The position numbers were made by a program, and so were the translations under genes. Below are positions 45,709 to 54,276 of a DNA stretch of 64,000 bases, piece after piece. Each line of letters opens with the position of its first letter. Position 1 is the first letter of the stretch. Below the pieces are notes generated by a model, which ran no database searches, had not been told where the DNA came from, and saw nothing but the letters and a program-made list of their open reading frames with translations. Source of the stretch: Mycobacterium sp. OAS707 (GTDB lineage Bacteria; Actinomycetota; Actinomycetes; Mycobacteriales; Mycobacteriaceae); contig NZ_JADBDS010000001.1 of assembly GCF_014873705.1 (NCBI RefSeq), positions 1,178,001 to 1,242,000 of the forward strand. The letters run 5' to 3'.

Positions 45709-46438
45709 CGTCGATTGCGGCAGCGCATCCGGCATGTCCGAAGGCGAAAGTGCCACCACCATCAGTCGACGGCGTCACATCGTGCGACTGGCACTGTTCG
45801 CGGCGTTCCTGCTCGGTTTGTTCTATCTGGTCGCCGTCGCCCGCGTCGTCGATGTCGAGGACGTGCGGCGCGCGGTCGCCGCGACCGGGCCCGCCGCGCC
45901 GCTGACCTACGTCGTGGTGGCCGCCGTGCTCGCCGCGGTGTTCGTGCCAGGCCCGATCCTGGCGGCGGGCAGCGGGCTGCTGTTCGGGCCCGTTCTCGGG
46001 GTTTTCGTCACGCTCGGCGCGACGGTCGGTACGGCGATCATCGCCAGTCTGGTGGGCCGTCGTGCCGGGCGCGACAGCGCGCGAGCCCTCCTCGGACCGC
46101 AACGGGCTGACCGTCTGGACCGGTTGATCGAACGCCGAGGGCTGTGGGCCGTGGTCGGCCAACGGTTCGTCCCCGGCATCTCGGATGCGCTTGCCTGCTA
46201 CGTGTTCGGTGCGTTCGGAGTTCCGTTGTGGCAGATGGCTATTGGCGCATTCATCGGCGCGGCGCCGCGCGCGTTCGTCTACACCGCATTGGGCGCGTCG
46301 ATCGGAAACCTGTCGTCGCCGTTGGCTTACTCCGCGATCGCGGTGTGGTGTGTGACCGCGATCGTCGGGGCGTTCGTCACGCATCACGGTTGGCGGAAAT
46401 GGCGTGCGCGGCGTCGGGCGTCGGATTCGACGCCCTAG
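45701..46438 (+). CDS. VTT-domain (SNARE-associated/DedA-like) membrane protein
   Basis: A 245-residue membrane protein. After a hydrophilic N-terminus there is one helix (VRLALFAAFLLGLFYLVAV), then the VTT core: FVPGPILAAGSGLLFGPVLG, a short Arg-rich helix and the family motif GQRFVPGISDALACYVFG, followed by GAFIGAAPRAFVYTALG. Such proteins are thought to act as lipid scramblases or flippases. The ATG at 45701 overlaps the SDR gene; a second ATG at 45734 is possible. Its own substrate lipid is unknown. Confidence 0.87.
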   Translation: MPDVDCGSASGMSEGESATTISRRRHIVRLALFAAFLLGLFYLVAVARVVDVEDVRRAVAATGPAAPLTYVVVAAVLAAVFVPGPILAAGSGLLFGPVLGVFVTLGATVGTAIIASLVGRRAGRDSARALLGPQRADRLDRLIERRGLWAVVGQRFVPGISDALACYVFGAFGVPLWQMAIGAFIGAAPRAFVYTALGASIGNLSSPLAYSAIAVWCVTAIVGAFVTHHGWRKWRARRRASDSTP

Positions 46439-46530
46439 ACAGTTACCCCGGCTATGTCGCAAAGCCAAGCGTCGATTGCCCGGCTGGCGTTACTGTCGTG
46501 TTCGTCGCGACCGGCGGCAAGGAGGCGACC

Positions 46531-47019
46531 ATGAGTGGCTATCGAACGGTGATCGTCGGGACCGACGGTTCAGACTCGTCAATGCGTGCGGTCGAGCGAG
46601 CGGGAGCATTCGCGGCGCAGGAGAACGCCAAGTTGATCGTGGCGAGCGCGCATATCCATCACGAGGAAAAGGGTGGCTGGTCGAGGCCACCCTCGCCCGA
46701 TCCGGCGAGCGACAGGCGCGCCGAGGATGCACTTGGGCGCGAAGGTTACAAGGTGCACGGTGATGCGGCCGTTTACGACATCCTCCACGACGCCCGCGAC
46801 CGGGCCAAGGCAGCAGGCGCCAAGGATGTCGAAGAGCGCGCAATCGTCGGCGCCCCTGTCGAGGCGCTGATCAAGTTGGCGGGAGAGGTGAAGGCGGACC
46901 TGATCGTCGTCGGCGATGTGGGGTTGGATTCCGTGGCAGGGCGGCTTCTAGGGTCGGTTCCCGCCGACGTCGCCCGCAAGGCGAAGATCGACATTCTGAT
47001 CGTCCACACGGCCAGCTAG
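46531..47019 (+). CDS. Universal stress protein (UspA family, ATP-binding type)
   Basis: A 162-residue single-domain USP. The start is YRTVIVGTDGSDSSMRAVERA and the ATP-binding loop G-2x-G-9x-G(S) is seen in GDVGLDSVAGRLLGSVPADV, so it should bind ATP. CAAGGAGG lies 7 bases before the ATG. Mycobacterial USPs respond to hypoxia, stationary phase or cAMP, but nothing in the promoter here distinguishes these. Shares a CTAG stop with the convergent gene. Confidence 0.92.
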   Translation: MSGYRTVIVGTDGSDSSMRAVERAGAFAAQENAKLIVASAHIHHEEKGGWSRPPSPDPASDRRAEDALGREGYKVHGDAAVYDILHDARDRAKAAGAKDVEERAIVGAPVEALIKLAGEVKADLIVVGDVGLDSVAGRLLGSVPADVARKAKIDILIVHTAS

Positions 47020-47666
47020 CCCGGAAGCCGGGACCGTAGGACGGGCACGCCGGGGCCGGCGAGTTGGTCAAGCGCGACCGTGCGTCCGCACACCGCCAAC
47101 ATCACCGCCGCTCCCGGTCCGCGGATGGATTCGCCGTCGCCCCACGTCCGTCCGGTGTCCTGGTCGTGTAGCGCGATACCCCGCAGGCGTCGGTGCGGGA
47201 AGAAGCCGAATTGCGTTCGACTGGTGAGGAAATCGAGCACCCGGGCGACATGCTGTGGATCCGGCCGGTGCGGGATTCCCAGCGGTATGCGCAAATCTGC
47301 ACCGTGTACCAAGACGTCCGTCAGGCCCGATAACGGGCCGGTCACCGGCGGACTGAGCCTGTGGTCAGCGCGACGACGTAACGTCTCGGCGATCTCGGTG
47401 GCTGAGGCTCGCGCCCGGCGACGGGCCAGCGCGTCGATTCCCCGATCGATGCCGCCGTGTCGAATACCGCTGGCAATGAAGCCCCAGAATCCGTCGGCGA
47501 AATCGCTGACCAAATGCGCGGCAACGGTTTTGACATCCCACCCGGCACATAGGCTTTGGGTCGCCAACTGGTCGGCGTTGAGACTTTCGATCAAGGTGGC
47601 GATCGACCGCCGCTCATCTGCCACCGCCGCGTATACCCACTCGCGTTCCGCTCCGTTCAGTCGCAC
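47016..47666 (-). CDS. Mycothiol-dependent maleylpyruvate isomerase-like protein
   Basis: A 216-residue DinB/MDMPI-fold protein of the actinobacterial family around TIGR03083. The helix-bundle metal-site pattern is visible: SLCAGWDVKTVAAHLVSD near residue 40-57 and a later LTDVLVHGADLRIPLGIPH. These proteins bind Zn and often use mycothiol, but most paralogues have no known reaction. GTG at 47666 chosen at the start of the conserved helix. Single gene, convergent with the USP gene. Confidence 0.82.
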   Translation of the reverse strand: MRLNGAEREWVYAAVADERRSIATLIESLNADQLATQSLCAGWDVKTVAAHLVSDFADGFWGFIASGIRHGGIDRGIDALARRRARASATEIAETLRRRADHRLSPPVTGPLSGLTDVLVHGADLRIPLGIPHRPDPQHVARVLDFLTSRTQFGFFPHRRLRGIALHDQDTGRTWGDGESIRGPGAAVMLAVCGRTVALDQLAGPGVPVLRSRLPG

Positions 47667-47679
47667 AACGGCACAATAA

Positions 47680-47799
47680 CCCGCTCCAGACAGTCGCAAT
47701 CACACTCTGACCATCGACGATCCGGCACGGCGCAACTGCCTGAGCCGAGACGGCGCGATCGCCCTGGCCCTGACCCAGTACAACCTCGTCGCGGTTTGA
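47680..47799 (+). pseudogene. Possible N-terminal remnant of an enoyl-CoA hydratase
   Basis: The frame between stops at 47677 and 47797 encodes HTLTIDDPARRNCLSRDG, which resembles the first strand and loop of crotonase-fold enzymes (typically L-T-I/L-N-x-P-x-R-R-N-A-L-S). There is no start codon and the frame stops 32 codons after the motif begins, so at most a fragment remains. The match is short and could be chance. Confidence 0.25.
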
Positions 47800-47865
47800 C
47801 TCGCAGGCCGGCGGGTACCTGACGATCAGACACGAGACGGGCGGGTCGGGGGAACGGGAGGGGAC

Positions 47866-49140
47866 ATGAGCGCACGCACGCTACCGGAGCTAAATAGTCT
47901 GAAGCCCAAGCGCTTTCGGCCGATCTGGAAGACGATTCCAACTCTGCTTTTCGCCCTTCACATGGCCGCGGCTCTCGCGCTGACTGGCTGTGCGCATCAG
48001 TCGGCGCCGACTGGCGCCCCGCTCCCGAACCCGGCGGAACCTGCGTCGCTCAAGATCGAACCCGCACCGGGCGCCCACGACGTCGACCCCGTCGCGCCTG
48101 TGTCGGTCAGTGCGCAAACCGGGACGCTGACCGACGTGGCGATGGTCAACGACACCGGCAAGCCCGTCGCAGGGATTCTCACTCCCGACGCGAAGTTCTG
48201 GCATCCCGTCGTCCCGCTGGGGTACGGGCGAACCTACACGCTGACCATCACCAGCCGCGGACCGGGCGGAAAGACGGCGACACAACCGGTTTCATTCACC
48301 ACACTGACTCCGCCCAACCAAACCAAGGTGTCGTTTCAGACCACATCGGAGGCACCGCTTGCCGACGGCGCCACCTACGGTGTGGGCGTCGTCATCGTGG
48401 CCCACTTCGACGAGCCGATCACCGACAAGGCCGAAGCCGAGCGGCGGCTCGTCGTCACCCCTTCGCCACCGGCAGCGGGATCATGGAACTGGGTCGACGA
48501 CCAGAACGCACATTGGCGCCCCGAGCACTACTACACGCCCGGAACCACGGTCACCGTCGATGCGAAGATCTACGGAATCCCGCTGGCCCAAGGCGTGTTC
48601 GGGCAACAGGACGAGCACCTCAAGTTCACCATCGGTGAATCGCATGTCTCTGTCGCCGACGACCACACGCATCAGGTCAGCGTCTATCGCGACGGCAGCC
48701 TGGTACGGACCATGCCGACGTCGATGGGCATGGGCGGCACGCAGGAAGTGGACGGACGGACCCTGTCGTTTTGGACCCCGCCGGGCGTCTACACGGTTCT
48801 CGACAAGGGCAATCCGGTGGTGATGGACTCCTCCACCTTCGGGCTGCCGAAGAACTCTCGGCTGGGGTATCGCGAGACCATCAATTACGCCACCCGCATC
48901 AGCACCGACGGCATCTACCTACACCAGCTCGACGCCACCGTATGGGCGCAGGGCAACACCGACACCAGCCACGGTTGCCTGAACCTCAACGGCGACAACG
49001 CCAAATGGTTCTACGACTTCTCGGTACCAGGGGATGTCGTCGAAGTCCGCAACACCGGTGGCCCCCCGCTGACCCTCGCACAGAACGGTGACTGGACCAT
49101 TCCGTGGGATCAATGGCGCAACGGCAGCGCACTGAAGTGA
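47866..49140 (+). CDS. L,D-transpeptidase lipoprotein
   Basis: A 424-residue LdtMt2-type enzyme that makes 3-3 peptide cross-links in peptidoglycan. A hydrophobic helix ends in lipobox ALTGC (lipidated Cys42). Two Ig-like domains follow (about 55-150 and 150-255), then the YkuD catalytic domain with the His motif IYLHQLDATVWAQGN and SHGCLNLN, nucleophile Cys371. A short C-terminal Trp-rich extension follows. GGGAGGGGAC precedes the ATG. Located on the outer face of the membrane; target of carbapenems in related species. Confidence 0.94.
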   Translation: MSARTLPELNSLKPKRFRPIWKTIPTLLFALHMAAALALTGCAHQSAPTGAPLPNPAEPASLKIEPAPGAHDVDPVAPVSVSAQTGTLTDVAMVNDTGKPVAGILTPDAKFWHPVVPLGYGRTYTLTITSRGPGGKTATQPVSFTTLTPPNQTKVSFQTTSEAPLADGATYGVGVVIVAHFDEPITDKAEAERRLVVTPSPPAAGSWNWVDDQNAHWRPEHYYTPGTTVTVDAKIYGIPLAQGVFGQQDEHLKFTIGESHVSVADDHTHQVSVYRDGSLVRTMPTSMGMGGTQEVDGRTLSFWTPPGVYTVLDKGNPVVMDSSTFGLPKNSRLGYRETINYATRISTDGIYLHQLDATVWAQGNTDTSHGCLNLNGDNAKWFYDFSVPGDVVEVRNTGGPPLTLAQNGDWTIPWDQWRNGSALK

Positions 49141-49159
49141 CGCCAGCCCTGAGCGTCAC
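49137..49159. terminator. Hairpin between convergent genes
   Basis: GTGACGC (49137-49143) pairs with GCGTCAC (49153-49159) around a 9-base loop. It starts within the L,D-transpeptidase stop and lies 15 bases from the stop of the convergent gene. Confidence 0.5.
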
Positions 49160-49174
49160 GTTGCGCCTTATCGG

Positions 49175-49603
49175 CTACAGATCGCCGGTGAAGTCGGCGG
49201 TGAGCCAGCGGTCGGGGTGGATGGTGAACAGCACTTCTTCGACGCCTTCCATGCTGCGCACGAATGCCCGGCCGCCTTCCTCGCCGAGGTAGCGGATCGC
49301 GATCGATTCCTGCAGTCCCGCCGGAACCTGTTTGGTGGTCTCGACGACGGTGCCCTCCACTACGACGTATTGATACGGCGGCTCCTCGCGCTGAACCACG
49401 AGCGTCACAGCTCGGGCGCGCTCGATCAGCCGTGCCTTTCGGCTGGACGCCCCAGTCATGATGCGGATGTTCCCTCCAGAGGCGTAGTCGTACCAGATCG
49501 GGACGCTGGCGGGCGGCCGACCGTCGGCGGCTGCTACGGAGAGGACGGCGACGTGGGTGTCGGCGAGGAAATCCTGGCGTTCGGTTTCGCTGAGGCTTCT
49601 CAT
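49175..49603 (-). CDS. PNPOx-like split-barrel flavin/F420-binding protein
   Basis: A 142-residue protein of the pyridoxamine-5'-phosphate-oxidase-like superfamily: FLADTHVAVLSVAAADGRP, PPASVPIWYDY and IRIMTGASSRKARLIERA match the conserved strands and phosphate-binding Ser/Arg/Lys. Many mycobacterial members use coenzyme F420 or haem rather than FMN; cofactor is not decidable here. The ATG at 49603 fits the family start. Monocistronic, minus strand. Confidence 0.85.
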   Translation of the reverse strand: MRSLSETERQDFLADTHVAVLSVAAADGRPPASVPIWYDYASGGNIRIMTGASSRKARLIERARAVTLVVQREEPPYQYVVVEGTVVETTKQVPAGLQESIAIRYLGEEGGRAFVRSMEGVEEVLFTIHPDRWLTADFTGDL

Positions 49604-49862
49604 GGGGACTATGAACGTCCATTCCGGCGTGCTATTCCCACGGCATCGGCTGATCTCAAGGGCGGGGAAGCCGATTTGGAGGCGACGGAGGCGGCGTGGC
49701 GACGCCAATTCACGTGAGGCGGGACATCAGACTTTGCTCATCAGATGAATCAATCAGTGCCGCACGGGATCTAGCCGGGTCCGCGGTGTCGTCCGCCAGG
49801 CGCCTCAGTACACGTTCGCAATGTCGCCGAACTGCGTGAGAAACGGCAGTACAGTGCTGCTC

Positions 49863-50531
49863 GTGCACAAAAAGCTGTTAGCCGACGGCCGTGGCCGCTG
49901 GTTGGCACTCGCCGCTTCGATAACCGTGGCCGGCGGGATGCTCTACGTACAGAACTCAGAGCATGCCCACAGCGCCCAACCATCGTGTTGCGCGCCGACC
50001 CCGGCGGCAGCTTCGGTGCCGGCGAGCCCGGAACTTCCGCCGCCCGGCGCACCTAAGCTCGCCACTCCGGCAGAGGCCCAAGTGTTGGCGGCAAGTGCGC
50101 CTGCCACTCCCGCCACCGCCTTGCCATTCGAGCTGCCACCTGGTGTCGCGCCCGAGAACGGGTTGCAGGTGGACACCATTCGGGTGGCCCGCGCCATCAG
50201 CGTGCTGTTCCCACAAATCACTACGATCGGCGGTTGGCGACAGGATGCGTTGAAATGGCACCCCGAGGGGTTGGCGATCGACGTGATGATTCCAAATCCC
50301 GACTCCCCCGAGGGCATCGACCTCGGCAATCAGATCGCAGGTTTCGCCCTGGCGAACGCGCAACGCTGGGACATCGACGATGTGATCTGGCGACACGCCA
50401 TATACCTGGGCCCGAAGTCGGGCCAGTACATGCCCGAAATGGGATCAGAAACCGCGAACCACTACGACCACGTCCATATCGCCACCAATGGCGGTGGCTA
50501 CCCGACCGGAAATGAGAAGTACTTCATCTGA
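49863..50531 (+). CDS. Exported protein with ARB_07466-like C-terminal domain
   Basis: A 222-residue protein: one N-terminal hydrophobic helix ([18 protein letters not shown]), about 75 residues of Pro/Ala linker with a CC pair, then a globular domain with [20 protein letters not shown] and [13 protein letters not shown]. The H-D...H-x-H arrangement resembles M15/LAS-type metallopeptidases, so a cell-wall hydrolase role is plausible. The GTG at 49863 is chosen because TACAGT lies 7 bases upstream, as for leaderless transcripts; an in-frame ATG at 49821 is the alternative. The 3' end overlaps the amidase gene by 34 bases. Confidence 0.78.
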   Translation: MHKKLLADGRGRWLALAASITVAGGMLYVQNSEHAHSAQPSCCAPTPAAASVPASPELPPPGAPKLATPAEAQVLAASAPATPATALPFELPPGVAPENGLQVDTIRVARAISVLFPQITTIGGWRQDALKWHPEGLAIDVMIPNPDSPEGIDLGNQIAGFALANAQRWDIDDVIWRHAIYLGPKSGQYMPEMGSETANHYDHVHIATNGGGYPTGNEKYFI

Positions 50532-51919
50532 TTCTCCCTGGCGCGTTCTAATTCCGCGCCCAAGCGGAGAAGGGTCGCCTCGTCGTACCAGCGAGCGGCG
50601 ATTTGGACCCCAATCGGGAGGCCGTCATGACTGAGGCCGAAAGGAATCGTCATCGCGGGAAGACCTGTCAGATTAAACGGCACGGTTGCGCGCATTACCC
50701 CCTGCGCCGCTACCGAGACGCCTTCTCGGACTGTGAGGCTGCGCTGGGCGTGCAGCGGTGCGGGGACAGGGGCGACTGGACACAAGAGCGCGTCGTAGTC
50801 GGCGAAGAATCCGCTCAGCTTGGCGGCTAAACGCTCGGTTTCCTGTTGAGCCGCAATATAATCCGCCAGCACCGGCTGCTCTCGCGCCAATATCGCGGCG
50901 GTCACGGGGTGCAGTTCAGCTTCGCGTCCCTCCGCGATCTGCTTGAAGTATGGGACGACCTCGGCGGAGTACAGCACAGCGCTCAGGGCGACACCGTCGA
51001 TCGCTTCCAGTTCCGTCAACGGTGCCGGCTCGACCGTGCACCCCAAGCCTCGTAGCGCGTCAGCGGCGGCCAGCACTGTGGCGGCGACGTCGTCGCCGAT
51101 TGGCCCGAATCCCGGTTCGACGAGGTATCCGATGCGCATATCTGCCAGACGTTTGACGTCATTGAGGTCGAGCGGGACGTCGCGTGTGTAACCATCGGCG
51201 CCGTCGGGGCCAGTCAGAATCTGAAGCGCTGCGGCGATGTCGCGAACGCTGCGCGCCATCGGTCCAACATGCCAATACCTTGCAGGGACAGCGGGCCAAT
51301 GCCCGGTAATCGGGATACGCCCGCGCGTGGCCTTGAGGGCAACTATTCCCGTGTCATGGGCCGGCCCCCGCACTGAAATCGCGACATCGCTGCCGAGCCC
51401 GATCGGCGACATTCCCGCCGCGATTGCCGCGGATTCCCCGCCGCTCGAGCCCCCAGGCGTGTGATCGATGTTCCACGGATTAGCCGACCGGCCGACGACC
51501 CGATTGTCGGTCTCGGTCCAGTAGGAGAATTCGGGCAGGTTCGTCTTCGCCAGCAGTATGGCGCCGGCCGCACGGAACCGCGCGACAACCGCGGCATCCA
51601 CGGTCGGCACGTGCTTCTGGAAAAGCAACGATCCACGAGTCGTGGCGACGCCCGCCGTGTCGAGTGCGTCCTTGACCGTGAACGGCACACCATGCAGGGC
51701 ACCCAACTCGCCGCCCGCCCGCACCGCCTCATCAGCGACTCGCGCGGCGGCGAGAGCCGACTCAGCCAAAACCGTCACCGTCGCGTTGATCTCGGGATCC
51801 ACTGCTGTGATTCGCTCTAGGTGGGCCGTCACGACCTCCACCGATGACAGCCGGCGAGCGCGGATTGCTTCTGCCAAGGCCGTGGCATCGGCGGCCACGA
51901 TGTCGCTCGACTCATCCAT
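50498..51919 (-). CDS. Amidase (amidase-signature family)
   Basis: A 473-residue amidase. The Ser-cisSer-Lys triad is Lys83 ([10 protein letters not shown]), Ser158 ([12 protein letters not shown]) and Ser182. Around Ser182 the usual DxGGSIRxPA motif reads [12 protein letters not shown], so both loop glycines that shape the oxyanion hole are replaced (Ala, Ile) although Ser and Arg remain. That suggests altered activity or specificity. Otherwise full length and well conserved. Convergent and overlapping by 34 bases with the exported protein gene. Substrate unknown. Confidence 0.9.
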   Translation of the reverse strand: MDESSDIVAADATALAEAIRARRLSSVEVVTAHLERITAVDPEINATVTVLAESALAAARVADEAVRAGGELGALHGVPFTVKDALDTAGVATTRGSLLFQKHVPTVDAAVVARFRAAGAILLAKTNLPEFSYWTETDNRVVGRSANPWNIDHTPGGSSGGESAAIAAGMSPIGLGSDVAISVRGPAHDTGIVALKATRGRIPITGHWPAVPARYWHVGPMARSVRDIAAALQILTGPDGADGYTRDVPLDLNDVKRLADMRIGYLVEPGFGPIGDDVAATVLAAADALRGLGCTVEPAPLTELEAIDGVALSAVLYSAEVVPYFKQIAEGREAELHPVTAAILAREQPVLADYIAAQQETERLAAKLSGFFADYDALLCPVAPVPAPLHAQRSLTVREGVSVAAQGVMRATVPFNLTGLPAMTIPFGLSHDGLPIGVQIAARWYDEATLLRLGAELERARENQMKYFSFPVG

Positions 51920-52159
51920 CAGCTTGGCTTTCAGTTCGAAGGACCACCGGCGAGGGCTGCACGCGGTACCTCCGGACTACTACTCGACGAAGGCCGAAAG
52001 TATTCCCCGCGAAGGTGGTCCCGCATAAACCTTCAGTGGCTGAACACATTCGAGCATCCACCGGATGGGGTGTCGGGACGTCATCGCGACCAAGCATTGC
52101 CCAACAGCTACGGCCCGGTTCCAAGTGTTACGGGCGGGGTCGCGCTAATCTTCGTGTCG

Positions 52160-52765
52160 ATGCGTCTCACATCGGTCAAAGCAATTTATTCGCACCTCGC
52201 GAAAACCTACGACTGCGATCTGCGCGACGCCATGAACTACACGGCGCATGTGGAAGTGCCGCGGCTGATCGTCGATGTGCTGGGCTCCAGACGAGCCAAC
52301 GTCCTCGACCTCGGGTGTGGCACAGGGCTTTCCTCGCTGGTGTTCTTCGAACAGGGGTATGACGTAACAGGCATCGACGGTGTCGGCGCCATGGTCCGCC
52401 GCGCGCGAAAGTTGCCGTACAAGAAGGTCATTCAGCAAGACCTGGAGTCACCGTGGCGCGTCAAAGATCAATCGTTCGACGCCGCCGTGATGATCGGAGT
52501 GATGGAGTACATCATCTATCCCCAAGTGCTGCTGCGACAGGTCCGCGACAAGCTTGTCCCCGGTGGCGTATTCGGGCTGACCGTGCCGCGAAAGAACAAG
52601 CTCTATGAGCAAGATGGATTGAAGTCGTACTACGCGAAGGAGATCGCGCCCGTCATCGACAAAGCTGGCTTCGAAGTCATGATGTCGGAGAAGACCCTCG
52701 GCTACGAAGACCAAGGCAGAAAGATCATTTACTGGAACTACCTGCTGCGCAGACCGACCCTCTGA
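52160..52765 (+). CDS. SAM-dependent methyltransferase
   Basis: A 201-residue class I methyltransferase. SAM-binding motif I is VLDLGCGTGLSS near residue 48-59; the acidic end of strand 2 is VTGIDGV, and motif IV-like FDAAVMIGVMEY follows. The ATG at 52160 is chosen because TAATCT lies 8 bases upstream (leaderless pattern); a GTG two codons earlier is close. The 240 bases before it hold no supportable gene. The methyl acceptor is not identifiable. Confidence 0.87.
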   Translation: MRLTSVKAIYSHLAKTYDCDLRDAMNYTAHVEVPRLIVDVLGSRRANVLDLGCGTGLSSLVFFEQGYDVTGIDGVGAMVRRARKLPYKKVIQQDLESPWRVKDQSFDAAVMIGVMEYIIYPQVLLRQVRDKLVPGGVFGLTVPRKNKLYEQDGLKSYYAKEIAPVIDKAGFEVMMSEKTLGYEDQGRKIIYWNYLLRRPTL

Positions 52766-52813
52766 GGTCCTGCGTCCGAAGTGGTTCGTTACGTTCAACC
52801 GAATCGACAAAGC

Positions 52814-52845
52814 GCTGCTGCACTTCACGGTCGACGTGCAGCAGC
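52814..52845. terminator. Strong hairpin between convergent genes
   Basis: GCTGCTGCAC (52814-52823) pairs perfectly with GTGCAGCAGC (52836-52845) around a 12-base loop. It sits between the methyltransferase (plus) and the repeat protein (minus), so it can end both transcripts. Confidence 0.7.
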
Positions 52846-52874
52846 ACTTGTCTGATCAGGCTGCGGTGGAGCGG

Positions 52875-53189
52875 CTACCCGTGCAGCAGGCCCTGGACTG
52901 CAAAGCGCACGAACGAGTTGCCCTGTCCGACGAAGTACTGCACAGCGTGATTGCCGGCCGCGACGTTGTCCTGCAGCGCCTGGTTACCGGCCGCCACGTT
53001 GTCCTGCAGAGCCTGGTTACCGGCACCGACGAAGCCCTGCAGCTGGTGATTACCAAAATTGACGAGGTCTTGCAGACCATCTGCAGAGGCCGTGCCCGTG
53101 GGCGCGAAGAGCACGAGCCCGCCGGCGATAGCACCGATCCCGACAGCCTTCACGGCGGTGCGCTTCGAGATCGTTAAGGGGTTTGCCAT
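52875..53189 (-). CDS. Small exported protein with five 11-residue repeats
   Basis: A 104-residue protein. The signal peptide (TAVKAVGIGAIAGGLVLFAP, cleaved near ASA) is followed by five consecutive 11-residue units with pattern G-N-x-x-[LV]-Q/R-x-x-V-x-x: GNHQLQGFVGA, GNQALQDNVAA (twice), GNHAVQYFVGQ and GNSFVRFAVQG. The 33-base units are clearly repeated at DNA level too. Eleven-residue periodicity usually gives amphipathic helices that coil or lie on membranes. GGAAAAGGAACG precedes the ATG. I know no characterised homologue. Confidence 0.82.
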   Translation of the reverse strand: MANPLTISKRTAVKAVGIGAIAGGLVLFAPTGTASADGLQDLVNFGNHQLQGFVGAGNQALQDNVAAGNQALQDNVAAGNHAVQYFVGQGNSFVRFAVQGLLHG

Positions 53190-53530
53190 CGTTCCTTTTC
53201 CTTTCCTGATATCCGGACGAGTCAGGACCGAAGAGGCTCCAACTCGACCAGCCGTATCCTTATCTCCCGATTTGCTCGGCATATCCAATACGGCGATTGG
53301 CTAAACCTCAAAAATCGCTATACCTAGGAACAAGATCAGGATGAGATGGCAAACCGCGGCACAAGCCGCAACGGGAATCCGTTAGCCAATCTCGGGTTTA
53401 CCGGAGCGCTGTCGCCGCCACGGGTCCACGGTCGACCCGACCGATCCATCGACCTCGATGTATTTGCGGCTCGCAGGAAAGCCTGGAGCGCCGGTTCCAC
53501 TGGGGACCCACACGCCCAGGCACTCTTGAC

Positions 53531-53546
53531 TGTGACGACGCTCACA
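53531..53546. promoter_or_regulatory. Perfect CRP-type site TGTGA-N6-TCACA
   Basis: TGTGA (53531-53535), CGACGC, TCACA (53542-53546), extended by one further pair to ACTGTGA/TCACAGT. This is the full consensus recognised by E. coli CRP and by the mycobacterial CRP (Rv3676 type). It lies 41 bases before the TetR start and two bases from the TetR palindrome. Confidence 0.7.
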
Positions 53547-53548
53547 GT

Positions 53549-53569
53549 AATATGACCACTGGTCATATT
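53549..53569. promoter_or_regulatory. Perfect 21-bp palindrome, TetR operator of R2lox operon
   Basis: Arm AATATGACCA (53549-53558), central C, arm TGGTCATATT (53560-53569). It lies 17 bases before the TetR start codon, so a bound repressor would overlap the promoter or initiation site. Confidence 0.85.
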
Positions 53570-53586
53570 GGCGCGAGGAGGTGCCG

Positions 53587-54276
53587 GTGCCGACGGTCAC
53601 GTGGGCTCGTCTCGATCCGCTTCGACGCGCCGCAGTAATCGAGGCTGCCGAGGCCGAATTCGGGGCACACGGCTTCTCCGCGGGCAGCCTGAACGTCATC
53701 GCCCGCCGCGCGGGCGTCGCCAAAGGCAGCCTGTTTCAGTATTTCGCCGACAAGCGCGACCTCTATGCGTTCATCGCCGATGTCGGCAGTCAGCGGGTCC
53801 GCGCCTACATGGAAGCCCGCATCGTCGAACTCGACCCCAGCAGACCGTTTTTCGACTTCCTGACCGACCTGATGGACTCCTGGGTCGCCTACTTCGCCGA
53901 CCATCCGCACGAACGCTCCCTTCACGCGGCGGCGAGCCTGGAGGTCGACACCGACGCCCGCATCAGCGTCCGCAGCGTCATTCACCGGCACTACCTGGAC
54001 GTGATGCGGCCACTGGTGCGCGACGCGCATATACGCGGCGACCTACGCGAAGACGCCGACACCGACGCGCTGATATCGCTTCTGCTGCTGCTCTTTCCGC
54101 ACCTGGCGTTGGCGCCGTACGTACGCGGCATGGATCCGGTTCTCGGACTCGACGAGCCCACCCCCGAGCAGCCCGCGTTGGCGGTGCGCAGGCTCGTCGC
54201 CGTGCTGAAGGACGCATTCGCCACGGCTCCCCGAAACGCATCGATCACCGCACGATCTAGGAGGTCACTGACATGA
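53587..54276 (+). CDS. TetR family regulator of the R2lox operon
   Basis: A 229-residue TetR regulator. HTH is [20 protein letters not shown] choose the GTG at 53587 because GAGGAGG lies 5 bases upstream; another GTG at 53581 overlaps that site. Its stop overlaps the R2lox ATG (ATGA), so regulator and oxidase are one operon, as with Rv0232-Rv0233 in M. tuberculosis. It likely binds the 21-base palindrome upstream; the ligand may be a fatty acid or product linked to the oxidase. Confidence 0.9.
   Translation: MPTVTWARLDPLRRAAVIEAAEAEFGAHGFSAGSLNVIARRAGVAKGSLFQYFADKRDLYAFIADVGSQRVRAYMEARIVELDPSRPFFDFLTDLMDSWVAYFADHPHERSLHAAASLEVDTDARISVRSVIHRHYLDVMRPLVRDAHIRGDLREDADTDALISLLLLLFPHLALAPYVRGMDPVLGLDEPTPEQPALAVRRLVAVLKDAFATAPRNASITARSRRSLT

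Larger units (their letters stand above)
53190..53586. other. Long intergenic region with two adjacent operators
   Basis: About 400 bases between the repeat protein and the TetR-R2lox operon. The left two thirds contain only a 69-codon open frame (53346-53555) with no recognisable features. The right end has a perfect CRP-type site (53531-53546) and, abutting it, a perfect TetR-type palindrome (53549-53569). Confidence 0.6.

Noticed and set aside
53346..53555. Plus-strand 69-residue open frame upstream of the TetR-R2lox operon
   Set aside because: Runs through the CRP site and has no conserved-looking motif; treated as non-coding.
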